Source of the DNA: Variovorax gracilis | GTDB lineage: Bacteria > Pseudomonadota > Gammaproteobacteria > Burkholderiales > Burkholderiaceae_C | Reading direction: 5' to 3' | Length of the DNA stretch: 64,000 nucleotides | NCBI RefSeq assembly: GCF_030317115.1 | Contig: NZ_JASZYF010000008.1 | Location: 232,468-296,467 of the forward strand | Part shown: in pieces, positions 24,385 through 32,196 of the stretch | How positions within the stretch are numbered: the stretch's first letter is position 1 | Layout: every line of letters starts with the position of its first letter | Notes under the pieces: generated by a model | Databases searched by the model: none | What the model saw: only the letters and a program-made list of their open reading frames with translations | Told to the model about the DNA's origin: nothing | Program-made: the position numbers and the translations under genes

Positions 24385-26267
24385 AGAACAACGCCATGCG
24401 AGCAAAGGCACCCGCCGGCCTGTGGGACCTGGAGCACCTCCAGCCCCGGCAGACCATCGCGGTCCCCGGCGACACCATTCCCGCCATGTTCTGGAACGCG
24501 GCCCGCCTGCGCGCCGACAACGTGTGGATGCGCCAGAAGGAGTTTGGCATCTGGCGCACGTGGACGTGGCAGCAGACCGCCGACGCCGTGCGAGAGATCG
24601 CCGGCGGGCTGATGGCCATCGGCTTTGCCTCCGGCGAATGCGCTTCCATCCTGTCGAACACCGTCGTCGAATGGGTACTGTGCGACGTGGCCGTACTGAG
24701 CTGCGGCGGCGTCTCCAACGGCATCTATCCGACCGACGCCGCATCGCAGGTGCACTACCTGTGCGAAGACTCGCGCACCACCGTCCTCTTCGTCGAGGAC
24801 GACGAGCAGCTCGACAAGGCGCTCGAAGTGCGCGGCGCCCTGCCATTGCTGCGCAAGATCATCGTGTTCGACATGGAAGGCCTGCGCGACTTGCGCGAGA
24901 CCGATGTGATGAGCCTCGATGCCCTGCGCGAGCTGGGGCGCGACTACCTGAAGAGCCATCCGCAGGAACTGGAGCAGCGCGTCGCCGCCTGCCGCCCCGA
25001 GGACCTCGCCATCCTCGTCTACACCTCCGGCACCACCGGCAAGCCCAAGGGCGCGATGCACAGCCATCGCGGGCTGGTCTACACCGCGCGCGGCTACAAC
25101 ACCCTGATCGCGCAGGACGAGCACGACGAGCGCATGTGCTTCCTGCCGCTGTGCCACATCGCCGAGCGCATGGGCGGCGAGTACTTCGCCATGTACACCG
25201 GCTCCGTCCTCAACTTCGTCGAGAACCCCGAGACCGTGCCGGAAAACGTGCGCGAGATCGCGCCGACCGTCTTCACCGCCGTGCCGCGCGTGTGGGAGAA
25301 GTTCTACTCAGGCGTGATGATCGCGCTCAAGGAAGCGAGCGCGCTGCAGCAGGCGGCCTACGGCTGGAGCATCGGCGTGGGAACCGCCATCGCCGATCGC
25401 GTGCTCGCCGGCCAACCGGTCGACGCGATGCTGCGCTTCAAGTTCCGCATCGCGCGCTGGCTCGCGCTGGACAACGTGCGCAAGCTGATCGGCATCCACC
25501 GCGCGCGCTTTCTCGTGACCGGCGCCGCGCCGATCTCGCCCGACCTGGTGCGCTGGTATCTCGCGCTGGGCGTGCCGATGCTGGAGGTCTGGGGCATGAC
25601 GGAGTCGTGCGGCGCCTCCACCGGCGTGCCCGCGACGCGCATCAAGCCCGGCGCCATCGGGCCGGCAGCGGGCTACAACGAAGTGCGCATCGACCCCGCC
25701 ACCGGCGAGATCCTGGTGCGCGGCACCAACGTGTTCATGGGCTATCTCAACCTGCCCGAGAAGACCGCCGAAACCATCGACGCCGACGGCTGGCTGCACA
25801 CCGGCGACGTCGGGACGGTCGACCAGGACGGGTATTTCCGCATTACCGACCGGATGAAGGACATCATCATCACGGCAGGCGGCAAGAACATCACCCCGAG
25901 CGAGCTGGAGAACGAGCTCAAGTTCAGCCCCTACATCACGGACGCGGTGGTGATCGGCGATGCCAAGCCCTACCTCACGGTGATCGTCATGATCGACCAG
26001 GAGAACGTCGAGAAATTCGCGCAGGACCACGACGTGCCCTTCAGCAACTACCAGAGCCTGACGCGCACGCAGGAAGTGCAGGACCTGATCCAGGCCGAGA
26101 TCGACCGCGTCAATGCCAAGTTCGCGCGGGTCGAGCAGATCAAGAAGTTCTTCCTGCTGGAAACCCAGCTCAGCGCCGAGGACGAAGAACTCACGCCCAC
26201 GATGAAGCTCAAGCGCAAGCTGGTGCAGGCCAAGTACGCGGAGCGCATCGAGGCGATGTACGCCTGA
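24381..26267 (+). CDS. AMP-forming acyl-CoA synthetase (long-chain fatty acid-CoA ligase type)
   Basis: Activates a carboxylic acid to its CoA thioester through an acyl-AMP intermediate. The 628-residue product has the ATP-binding YTSGTTGKPKGAMHSH near residue 213, VTGAAPIS, WGMTESCG as the adenine-binding motif, DGWLHTGDVG with the ribose-binding Asp, and DIIITAGGKNITPSELEN near the hinge, all in ANL-superfamily order and matching the long-chain (FadD15/FAA1-like) group. Position between livF and the binding-protein gene, with a 4-bp overlap to livF, suggests that the transporter's cargo, or a product of it, is a carboxylic acid activated on entry. Confidence 0.9.
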   Translation: MKNNAMRAKAPAGLWDLEHLQPRQTIAVPGDTIPAMFWNAARLRADNVWMRQKEFGIWRTWTWQQTADAVREIAGGLMAIGFASGECASILSNTVVEWVLCDVAVLSCGGVSNGIYPTDAASQVHYLCEDSRTTVLFVEDDEQLDKALEVRGALPLLRKIIVFDMEGLRDLRETDVMSLDALRELGRDYLKSHPQELEQRVAACRPEDLAILVYTSGTTGKPKGAMHSHRGLVYTARGYNTLIAQDEHDERMCFLPLCHIAERMGGEYFAMYTGSVLNFVENPETVPENVREIAPTVFTAVPRVWEKFYSGVMIALKEASALQQAAYGWSIGVGTAIADRVLAGQPVDAMLRFKFRIARWLALDNVRKLIGIHRARFLVTGAAPISPDLVRWYLALGVPMLEVWGMTESCGASTGVPATRIKPGAIGPAAGYNEVRIDPATGEILVRGTNVFMGYLNLPEKTAETIDADGWLHTGDVGTVDQDGYFRITDRMKDIIITAGGKNITPSELENELKFSPYITDAVVIGDAKPYLTVIVMIDQENVEKFAQDHDVPFSNYQSLTRTQEVQDLIQAEIDRVNAKFARVEQIKKFFLLETQLSAEDEELTPTMKLKRKLVQAKYAERIEAMYA

Positions 26268-26298
26268 TTTTTTTGCCAACCTAGAGGAGACAGCGGAT

Positions 26299-27471
26299 AT
26301 GAAGATCAAGTCACTCATCCCCCTTGCCGCGGCCTCTGGCCTGGCGCTGGTTTCCGGCCTGGCCGGGGCGCAGCAGCAGGGCGTCAGCAAGGACGAGATC
26401 AGGATCGGCACGATCCAGGACCTCTCCGGTCCGCTCGCCGGCTTCGGCAAGCAGGCGCGCAACGGCATGCAACTGGGCGTGGACGAACTCAACGAGCAGG
26501 GCAGCGTCAACGGCCGCAAGCTCAAGCTCTTCGTCGAGGACTCGGGCTACGACCCCAAGAAGGCGGTGCTGGCGGCGCAGAAGCTGGTCAACCAGGACAA
26601 GATCTTCATCATGGCCGGCCACATCGGCACCGCTCAGAACATGGCGGCGATGCCGGTGCAGTTCGACAAGAACGTGGTCAACTTCTTCCCGATCACGGCG
26701 GCGCGCGAGATGTACGAGCCGCTCAACCGCCTCAAGTATTCGTTTGCGGCGACCTACTACGACCAGATCCGGATCGCGCTGCCGAAGATGATCAAGGAGA
26801 AGGGCGCCAAGAAGGTCTGCACCATCTACCAGGACGACGAGTTCGGACTCGAAGTGCAGCGCGGCGCCGAAGCCGGCCTGAAGACCGCGGGCCTGGAGCT
26901 GACCGAGAAGACCTCCTTCAAGCGCGGCGCGACCGACTTTTCGTCGCAAGTCGCGAAGATGAAGGCCGCCAACTGCGACCTCGTGGTGCTCGGCACCATC
27001 ATCCGCGAGACCATCGGGACCGTGGGCGAGGCGCGCAAGACGGGCTTCAACCCGACCTTCCTCGGTTCGAGCGCGGCCTACACCGACCTGATTCACAAGC
27101 TTGGCGGCAAGCCGATGGACGGCATCTACGCCACCATGACCGTGCAGAACCCCTACACGGACGAGCAATCGCAGCCGCTGCGCTTCTGGGCCAACAAGTA
27201 CAAGACCAAGTTCAACGAGGACCCGACGGTGTTCTCGGTCTACGGCTACATGATCGTGCAGAGCTTCATCCAGGCCGCGAACAAGGCGGGGCCGAACCTC
27301 ACGACGGACGCGTTCATCAAGGCGATGGACAGCAGCACCTTCGAGCCGGACATGTTCGGCGCGCCGAAGATGACCTTCACCGCCACCAAGCGTCTCGGCA
27401 ACGAGCAGTCGCGCCTGTCGCAGATCGTGGATGGCAAGTGGAAAGTCGTATCGGACTACGTGGCACCCTGA
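26299..27471 (+). CDS. LivK-like periplasmic substrate-binding protein
   Basis: The 390-residue product has a signal peptide (residues 1-24, ending GLAGA) and the type I periplasmic binding fold of HAAT importers: DEIRIGTIQDLSGPLAGFGKQARNGMQLGVDELNEQG at the start of the mature protein and FSVYGYMIVQSFIQA near the C-terminus. AGAGGAGA stands before ATG 26299. Family members in Burkholderiales bind amino acids but also aromatic acids and others, so the ligand is open. It ends the operon; a strong terminator follows 22 bp later. Confidence 0.92.
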   Translation: MKIKSLIPLAAASGLALVSGLAGAQQQGVSKDEIRIGTIQDLSGPLAGFGKQARNGMQLGVDELNEQGSVNGRKLKLFVEDSGYDPKKAVLAAQKLVNQDKIFIMAGHIGTAQNMAAMPVQFDKNVVNFFPITAAREMYEPLNRLKYSFAATYYDQIRIALPKMIKEKGAKKVCTIYQDDEFGLEVQRGAEAGLKTAGLELTEKTSFKRGATDFSSQVAKMKAANCDLVVLGTIIRETIGTVGEARKTGFNPTFLGSSAAYTDLIHKLGGKPMDGIYATMTVQNPYTDEQSQPLRFWANKYKTKFNEDPTVFSVYGYMIVQSFIQAANKAGPNLTTDAFIKAMDSSTFEPDMFGAPKMTFTATKRLGNEQSRLSQIVDGKWKVVSDYVAP

Positions 27472-27493
27472 CGCGGCGAATGAGCCCGCAAAC

Positions 27494-27521
27494 AAAAAGC
27501 CGCCCGAGGGCGGCTTTTTTT
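27494..27521 (+). terminator. Rho-independent terminator after the liv-type operon
   Basis: An 8-bp perfect stem AGCCGCCC/GGGCGGCT (27498-27505 with 27508-27515) is followed by six more T residues and preceded by A residues, so it could also act on the opposite strand. It ends the binding-protein transcript. Confidence 0.88.
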
Positions 27522-27533
27522 GAGGCTCCCCTT

Positions 27534-27626
27534 CCAGAGATACCGCGGAACCGGCTCCGCCGGTCCGCAGGTATCTCCCCCGGAAGGGGGTGGGCGGCTA
27601 CACGAAGTGAGCCAACCTGGGGGAGA
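27534..27626 (-). repeat. 95-bp-class structured repeat, copy 4
   Basis: Immediately past the tctA stop codon in the sense direction. The large hairpin has arms GATACC/GGTATC around CCGGCTCCGCCGG, and a CCCCC/GGGGG hairpin follows. Confidence 0.87.
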
Positions 27627-27628
27627 CA

Positions 27629-29140
27629 TCAGTCCTCTACGAACGCCTCTTCGCGCTTCGCCTTGATCGACGGCAGCAGCACGATGCCCAGCAGCAGACA
27701 CGCCGCCACCAGCAAGCCGGCCGACAGCGGCCGCGTCACGAAAACGCTCCACGTGCCGCGCGACAGCAGCAGCGCCCGGCGCAGGTTCTCTTCCATCATC
27801 GGCCCCAGGATGAAGCCCAGCAGCAGCGGCGCCGGCTCGGTCCGCAGCTTGATGAAGAGATAGCCGATGAAGCCGAAGGCCGCGACCATCCAGATGTCGA
27901 AGGTGTTGTTGTTGGTCGAGTACACCCCGATCGCGCAGAACAGCACGATGGCCGGGAACAGGAACTTGTAGGGCACCGTCAACAGCTTGATCCACATGCC
28001 GATCAGCGGCAGGTTCAGGATGATGAGCATCGCGTTGCCGATCCACATCGAGGCGATCAGGCCCCAGAAGAGTTCGGGGTTGCTGGTCATCACCTGCGGG
28101 CCGGGCTGGATGTTGTGGATGGTCATCGCACCCACCATCAGCGCCATCACGGCATTGGGCGGAATGCCCAGGGTCAGCAGCGGGATGAAGGAGGTCTGCG
28201 CGCCAGCGTTGTTGGCCGACTCGGGCGATGCCACACCGCGGATGTTGCCCTTGCCGAAAGCCACTTCGCCGGGCTTCATGCGGATCTTCTTTTCCAGCGC
28301 ATAGGCCGCAAACGAAGCCAGCAGCGCGCCGCCACCCGGCAGGATGCCGAGCGCGGAGCCCAGGGTGGTGCCGCGCAGGACGGCAGGCGCCATGTTCTTG
28401 AAGTCCGCCTTGGTCGGCCACAGGCCCTTCACCTCGGAGGTGAACACCTCGCGCTCCTCATCCGGCTGCGAGAGGTTGCCGATGATTTCGCCGTAGCCGA
28501 ACACACCCATCGCGATCACCACGAAGCCGATGCCATCGGTGAGTTCCGGCACGTCGAAGCTGAATCGCGCGACACCCGAGTTCACGTCGGTGCCGACGAT
28601 GCCGAGCAGCAGGCCCAGCACGATCATTGCGACCGCCTTGAGCAGCGAGCCCGAAGCGAGCACCACCGCGCCGATCAGGCCCAGCACCATCAGCGAGAAG
28701 TATTCGGCCGGACCGAACTTGAAGGCCAGCTCGGTCAGCGGCGGTGCGAAGGCCGCCAGGATCAGCGTGCCGACGCAACCTGCAAAGAACGAACCCAGGC
28801 CGGCAGCCGCCAGCGCGGGACCTGCCCGGCCCTGCCGCGCCATCTGGTAGCCGTCGATGCAAGTCACCACCGAGGATGACTCGCCCGGCAGATTGACCAG
28901 GATCGCGGTGGTGGAGCCTCCGTACTGCGCGCCGTAGTAGATGCCGGCCAGCATGATCAGCGCCGACACGGGGGGCAGCGCGTAGGTGGCGGGCAGCAGC
29001 ATCGCGATGGTCGCGACCGGGCCGATGCCCGGCAGCACGCCGATCAGCGTGCCCAGGATGCAGCCGACCAGGCAGTACAGCAGGTTGGTGAGCGTGAAGG
29101 CGACGCCGAAGCCGGTCGCAAGGTTGTGAATCAGATCCAT
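27629..29140 (-). CDS. tctA: TctA, large permease of tripartite tricarboxylate transporter
   Basis: TctA is the 12-span membrane subunit of a secondary transporter that works with TctB and a periplasmic TctC protein, typically for citrate or other carboxylates. The 503-residue product (family about 500) has the conserved GVLPGIGPVATIAMLLPATY near residues 28-47, YYGAQYGGSTTAILVNLPGE and GILPGGGALLASFAAYALEK in the second half, the duplicated signature of the family. ATG 29140 is preceded by GAGGAGA. tctB is upstream by 10 bp; no tctC lies in the window. Confidence 0.95.
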   Translation of the reverse strand: MDLIHNLATGFGVAFTLTNLLYCLVGCILGTLIGVLPGIGPVATIAMLLPATYALPPVSALIMLAGIYYGAQYGGSTTAILVNLPGESSSVVTCIDGYQMARQGRAGPALAAAGLGSFFAGCVGTLILAAFAPPLTELAFKFGPAEYFSLMVLGLIGAVVLASGSLLKAVAMIVLGLLLGIVGTDVNSGVARFSFDVPELTDGIGFVVIAMGVFGYGEIIGNLSQPDEEREVFTSEVKGLWPTKADFKNMAPAVLRGTTLGSALGILPGGGALLASFAAYALEKKIRMKPGEVAFGKGNIRGVASPESANNAGAQTSFIPLLTLGIPPNAVMALMVGAMTIHNIQPGPQVMTSNPELFWGLIASMWIGNAMLIILNLPLIGMWIKLLTVPYKFLFPAIVLFCAIGVYSTNNNTFDIWMVAAFGFIGYLFIKLRTEPAPLLLGFILGPMMEENLRRALLLSRGTWSVFVTRPLSAGLLVAACLLLGIVLLPSIKAKREEAFVED

Positions 29141-29150
29141 GAAGGTCTCC

Positions 29151-29639
29151 TCAGCCCGAAACGAAGGTGGGCCAGACCTGGATCTGCAACTTGAGCGCCC
29201 AGATGAACGCCACATAACTGCCTGCCGCCAGGATGGTCGAGAGAACCAGCACGTCGCGCAGCTTGAAGTGCTCGCCCGCGAGGCTGGAGATGATGGTGAG
29301 CGCGTAGATCGCGATGATCATGCCCATCGCCGGCACGCCGACGCTCGGCAGGCCGCCGAGCAGAACGCCGAAGGCGAGGTTGGCCGCGATGACGAAGAAC
29401 AGCGGCTTCCAGGCCCATTTGCCGATCGGGTCGCCGTCGGCCGTCTCGACCACCAGCGACTGGAACATCACCAGTGCGCCGAGGATCGCCAGCAGGATTC
29501 CCAGCATGAGCGGAAAGTAGCCGGGCCCCATGCGGGCCCCGTCGCCGATGTTGTAGGTGGTGGCGCCTATGGCAAAGGCGCCCCCCACCGCTGTGAACAT
29601 GACTCCTGAAAAGAAGTCAGCCTGACTCTTGATACGCAT
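29151..29639 (-). CDS. tctB: TctB, small permease of tripartite tricarboxylate transporter
   Basis: The 162-residue product has four hydrophobic spans and the family segment GDGARMGPGYFPLMLGILLAILG near residues 31-53. ATG 29639 (MRIKSQADFFSG) is chosen over the longer frame from 29696, which adds a polar leader; GAGGG stands before it. It is the first gene of a two-gene unit with tctA. A TctC-type binding protein must come from elsewhere in the genome if the system is functional, which is usual in Burkholderiales with many orphan TctC proteins. Confidence 0.9.
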   Translation of the reverse strand: MRIKSQADFFSGVMFTAVGGAFAIGATTYNIGDGARMGPGYFPLMLGILLAILGALVMFQSLVVETADGDPIGKWAWKPLFFVIAANLAFGVLLGGLPSVGVPAMGMIIAIYALTIISSLAGEHFKLRDVLVLSTILAAGSYVAFIWALKLQIQVWPTFVSG

Positions 29640-29744
29640 TGTCTCGACCCTCGTTGATGAGCCTTCGAGGGTCGTCGTCTGCGCCTGACTGTTCACTGAC
29701 CGCTGCTGTACGGACTTCCACGTACAGGGATGCGGTGCCCAATG

Positions 29745-29770
29745 AAAAAGGCTCCCGAAGGAGCCTTTTT
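29745..29770 (-). terminator. Rho-independent terminator of the RRM-protein gene
   Basis: An 11-bp perfect stem (29745-29755 with 29760-29770) whose minus-strand loop is TTCG, a stable tetraloop closed by C-G. Read on the minus strand it ends in a run of five T. It lies 21 bp after the RNA-binding protein stop. Confidence 0.9.
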
Positions 29771-29791
29771 GCCGTGTGTGCTGACGAGGGC

Positions 29792-30190
29792 TTAGTAGCC
29801 GCCGCGGCCACCGCCGCCGCCGCCGTAGCCGCCACCGCCGCTGCGGTTGCCGCCGCCGTAGCCGCCGCCACCACCGCCGCCACCGTAACCACCGCCGCCG
29901 CTGCGGCCACCGCCGCCGCCGAAGCCGCCGGGCGAACGGGGCTCCATCGGACGGGCTTCATTGACGGTCAGGCTGCGGCCGTCGAGCGCTTGGCCGTTCA
30001 GGCCTTCGATGGCTGCCAGCGCTTCCGCGTCGGTGCCCATTTCGACAAAGCCGAAGCCCTTGGAGCGACCGCTGTCGCGTTCCATCATGACCTTGGCGCT
30101 GGCGACCGAACCGTACTGGCCGAAGGCCTGTTCGAGGTCGTTGTCGCGGATGGAATAGGCGAGGTTGCCTACGTAAAGTTTCTTGCCCAT
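29792..30190 (-). CDS. Glycine-rich RNA-binding protein with one RRM domain
   Basis: A 132-residue protein with an RNA recognition motif at residues 3-80 (RNP2 LYVGNL 5-10, RNP1 KGFGFVEM 44-51) and a C-terminal tail from about 88 made almost only of Gly, with Arg, Ser and Tyr. This is the architecture of bacterial and plant cold-induced RNA-binding proteins thought to act as RNA chaperones. ATG 30190 has AGGAG ten bases upstream. That ribosome site lies within a possible hairpin of the leader (see the 30194-30235 entry). A strong terminator makes this a single-gene unit. Confidence 0.93.
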   Translation of the reverse strand: MGKKLYVGNLAYSIRDNDLEQAFGQYGSVASAKVMMERDSGRSKGFGFVEMGTDAEALAAIEGLNGQALDGRSLTVNEARPMEPRSPGGFGGGGGRSGGGGYGGGGGGGGYGGGNRSGGGGYGGGGGGRGGY

Positions 30191-30193
30191 GGA

Positions 30194-30235
30194 GGGACTC
30201 CTAATCAAACCTAACAGACAAAGCGATGGAGTCCC
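30194..30235 (-). promoter_or_regulatory. Leader hairpin covering the ribosome site of the RRM-protein gene
   Basis: In the mRNA (minus strand) GGGACTCC (30235-30228) can pair perfectly with GGAGTCCC (30201-30194), a loop of 26 bases between. The second arm contains the GGAG of the ribosome site three bases ahead of ATG 30190, so pairing would block initiation. A temperature or protein-controlled switch is plausible for a cold-shock type gene but is inferred. Confidence 0.5.
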
Positions 30236-30418
30236 AGAATCACAACAAACTAAACAGCGCTGTGGCGCGAAACTGACCGATCACCCGGATCACGCGCGGG
30301 CAACGAGTGGCCGCGACGTCCCGGCATTTTCCTTCACTATGGAACTTTTGGGTGAAATGCTTTTTATTTTTGAACCTATTTGTATCCGTGTGAACCGTAT
30401 TTGCGACGTATTCGCGAT
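30236..30418. promoter_or_regulatory. AT-rich intergenic stretch, probable promoter region of the RRM-protein gene
   Basis: Between the leader hairpin and the DUF3820 stop the DNA turns unusually AT-rich (about 30335-30415, with TTTTTATTTTTG), in sharp contrast to the surroundings. It most likely holds the minus-strand promoter for the RRM gene. No clear hexamer pair could be assigned, and no coding sequence is seen. Confidence 0.4.
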
Positions 30419-30634
30419 TCAGGGCCTTTTTCGGAGCGGATTCAGCAGCGCCTTGAGCCCGTTGTGGTCGATTTCGTGCATCAGGGCGAGCAAACGGCCA
30501 ATCTCTCCTGCGGGAAAACCCTCGCGCGCGAACCAGGTGAGGTAGTTGCCGGGCAGATCGGCGATGACACGGCCCTTGTATTTGCCGAAGGGCATTTCGA
30601 GGGTCACCAGACGTTCCAGGTCGTCCGGCTTCAC
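30419..30634 (-). CDS. DUF3820 family small protein
   Basis: A 71-residue protein that fits DUF3820 (proteins such as the YqaJ-adjacent putative quorum-sensing-regulated factor type): MPFGKYKGRVIADLPGNYLTWFAREGFP near residues 14-41 is the conserved core, followed by IGRLLALMHEIDHNGLKALL. Its function is unknown; the FGKYKG segment resembles one seen in some exonuclease-associated domains. The start is GTG 30634 with GGAG eight bases upstream. It is divergent from the helicase gene, sharing a 129-bp gap. Confidence 0.75.
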   Translation of the reverse strand: MKPDDLERLVTLEMPFGKYKGRVIADLPGNYLTWFAREGFPAGEIGRLLALMHEIDHNGLKALLNPLRKRP

Positions 30635-30763
30635 GGCAAGCTCCGCGCTTTCGCGCCGCGGTGTTCGACTTGGAAACGGTCCGGCAGCCCATGGTGGCTA
30701 TGCTCCTTCATCTCTGCGACCCTCGCTTTTCCATTCATCGGCTCCATTCAGGCCCGCTTCTTC

Positions 30764-31990
30764 ATGCCATTCCAATCCCTGGGACTCGATCCTGCCCTGG
30801 TGCGTGCCGCCGCTGACAAGGGCTACGTCGCGCCCACGGCCATCCAGCTCGAAGCCATCCCGGCGATCCTGCAAGGGCGGGACCTGCTGGGCGCGGCCCA
30901 GACCGGCTCCGGCAAGACGGCGGCATTCTCGCTGCCCCTGCTGCAGCGGCTGGCGCGTGAGCCACGCTCGTCGCCGCGGCGCCTGCAAGCGCTGATTCTC
31001 GTGCCCACGCGCGAACTGGCGGCGCAGGTGGGCGAGTCGATGCGCGGCCTGGCGCAGCACCTGCCGGTACCGGTGAAGATCGCCGTCGCTTTCGGCGGCG
31101 TCTCCATCAACCCGCAGATGATGGCGCTGCGCGGCGGCGCCGACGTGATGATCGCCACGCCGGGCCGGCTGCTGGACCTGATCGACCACCGCGCGCTGCG
31201 CTTGTCCTCGGTGTCGACGCTGGTTCTGGACGAGGCCGACCGTCTGTTCGATCTCGGATTTGCGGATGAGCTCGGACGCATCCTCGCGCTGCTGCCGAAG
31301 GAGCGGCAGAACCTGTTGTTCTCGGCCACCTTCCCGCAGGCGATCCAGTCGCTGGCGGACGGACTGCTCAACGACCCGGTGCGCGTCGAAGTGCAGTCCG
31401 AAGCGGCGGAGGAGCCCGCCATCCTGCAACGCGCGATCGAGGTCGATGCCGCGCGGCGCACACAACTGCTGCGCCAGCTGGTCAAGGACAGCGGCTGGAC
31501 CCGCGTGCTCGTGTTCGTCGCCACCAAGCACGCCTCGGAGATCGTGGCCGACAAGCTGCGCAAGGCCGGTATCGAGGCCGAGCCTTTCCACGGCCTGCTC
31601 AGCCAAGGCAAGCGCACGCAGGTGCTCACCGACTTCAAGGCGTCCAGGGTGCAGGTGGTCGTCGCGACCGATCTCGCCGCGCGCGGCATCGACGTCGCCC
31701 AGCTCCCCGTGGTGGTGAACTACGACCTGCCGCGTTCGGCCGTCGACTACGTGCACCGCATCGGCCGCACCGGCCGCGCAGGCGAGAGCGGCTTGGCCGT
31801 GAGTTTCGTCAGCGCGGCCACCGAGGCGCACTTCAGGCTCATCGAAAAACGCCAGGGCCTCAACGTCCCGCGCGAGCGCGTGGCAGGCTTCGAGCCCGTC
31901 GAAACCGCCGTGCCCGCAACCGCGGGCACCGGCGGCATCAAGGGCAAGCGCCCCAGCAAGAAGGACAAGCTGCGCGCCGCCGCGCGTTGA
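30764..31990 (+). CDS. DEAD-box ATP-dependent RNA helicase
   Basis: A 408-residue RNA helicase, RhlE-like by its short C-terminus. Motifs in order: F-x-LGL and PTAIQLEAIP (Q motif) at about 3-33, Walker A AQTGSGKT 45-52, PTREL 81-85, TPGR, DEAD 156-159, SAT, then HGLLSQGKRTQVLTDFK, VVATDLAARGIDV and HRIGRTGRAG. The basic tail KGKRPSKKDKLRAAAR probably binds RNA. ATG 30764 gives the family N-terminus; the longer open frame from 30380 overlaps the divergent DUF3820 gene. Such helicases act in ribosome assembly or mRNA turnover, often in the cold, which fits the neighbouring RRM gene. Confidence 0.92.
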   Translation: MPFQSLGLDPALVRAAADKGYVAPTAIQLEAIPAILQGRDLLGAAQTGSGKTAAFSLPLLQRLAREPRSSPRRLQALILVPTRELAAQVGESMRGLAQHLPVPVKIAVAFGGVSINPQMMALRGGADVMIATPGRLLDLIDHRALRLSSVSTLVLDEADRLFDLGFADELGRILALLPKERQNLLFSATFPQAIQSLADGLLNDPVRVEVQSEAAEEPAILQRAIEVDAARRTQLLRQLVKDSGWTRVLVFVATKHASEIVADKLRKAGIEAEPFHGLLSQGKRTQVLTDFKASRVQVVVATDLAARGIDVAQLPVVVNYDLPRSAVDYVHRIGRTGRAGESGLAVSFVSAATEAHFRLIEKRQGLNVPRERVAGFEPVETAVPATAGTGGIKGKRPSKKDKLRAAAR

Positions 31991-32006
31991 CCGCCATGCC
32001 CAATCC

Positions 32007-32101
32007 CAGGAATACCGCGGAACCGGCTTAGCCGGTCCGCCGGCATTGCCCCCGGCAGGGGGTTGGCGGCTACACGAAGTGAGCAAGCCTGGGGGCGAGT
32101 T
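32007..32101 (-). repeat. 95-bp-class structured repeat, copy 5 (tandem pair, distal)
   Basis: The first unit of a direct tandem pair with an exact 95-bp period. Arms AATACC/GGCATT carry one G-T wobble; the inner hairpin is CCGGCTTAGCCGG and the second hairpin CCCCCGGCAGGGGG. Confidence 0.88.
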
Positions 32102-32196
32102 CAGTAATACCGCGGAACCGGCTTGGCCGGGCCGCCGGTATTGCCCCCGGCAGGGGGTAGGCGGCCACACGAAGTGGGCAAGCCTGGGGGCGAGCC
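32102..32196 (-). repeat. 95-bp-class structured repeat, copy 6 (tandem pair, proximal)
   Basis: It directly abuts the stop codon of the full-length transketolase gene, sense orientation. Arms AATACC/GGTATT pair perfectly around CCGGCTTGGCCGG. Confidence 0.9.

Noticed and set aside
29780..29935. Apparent simple-sequence repeat region (GCC/CCG-rich)
   Set aside because: It is the coding DNA of the glycine-rich tail of the RRM protein, whose frame and stop codon are intact; the plus-strand alanine-rich frame there is a shadow.
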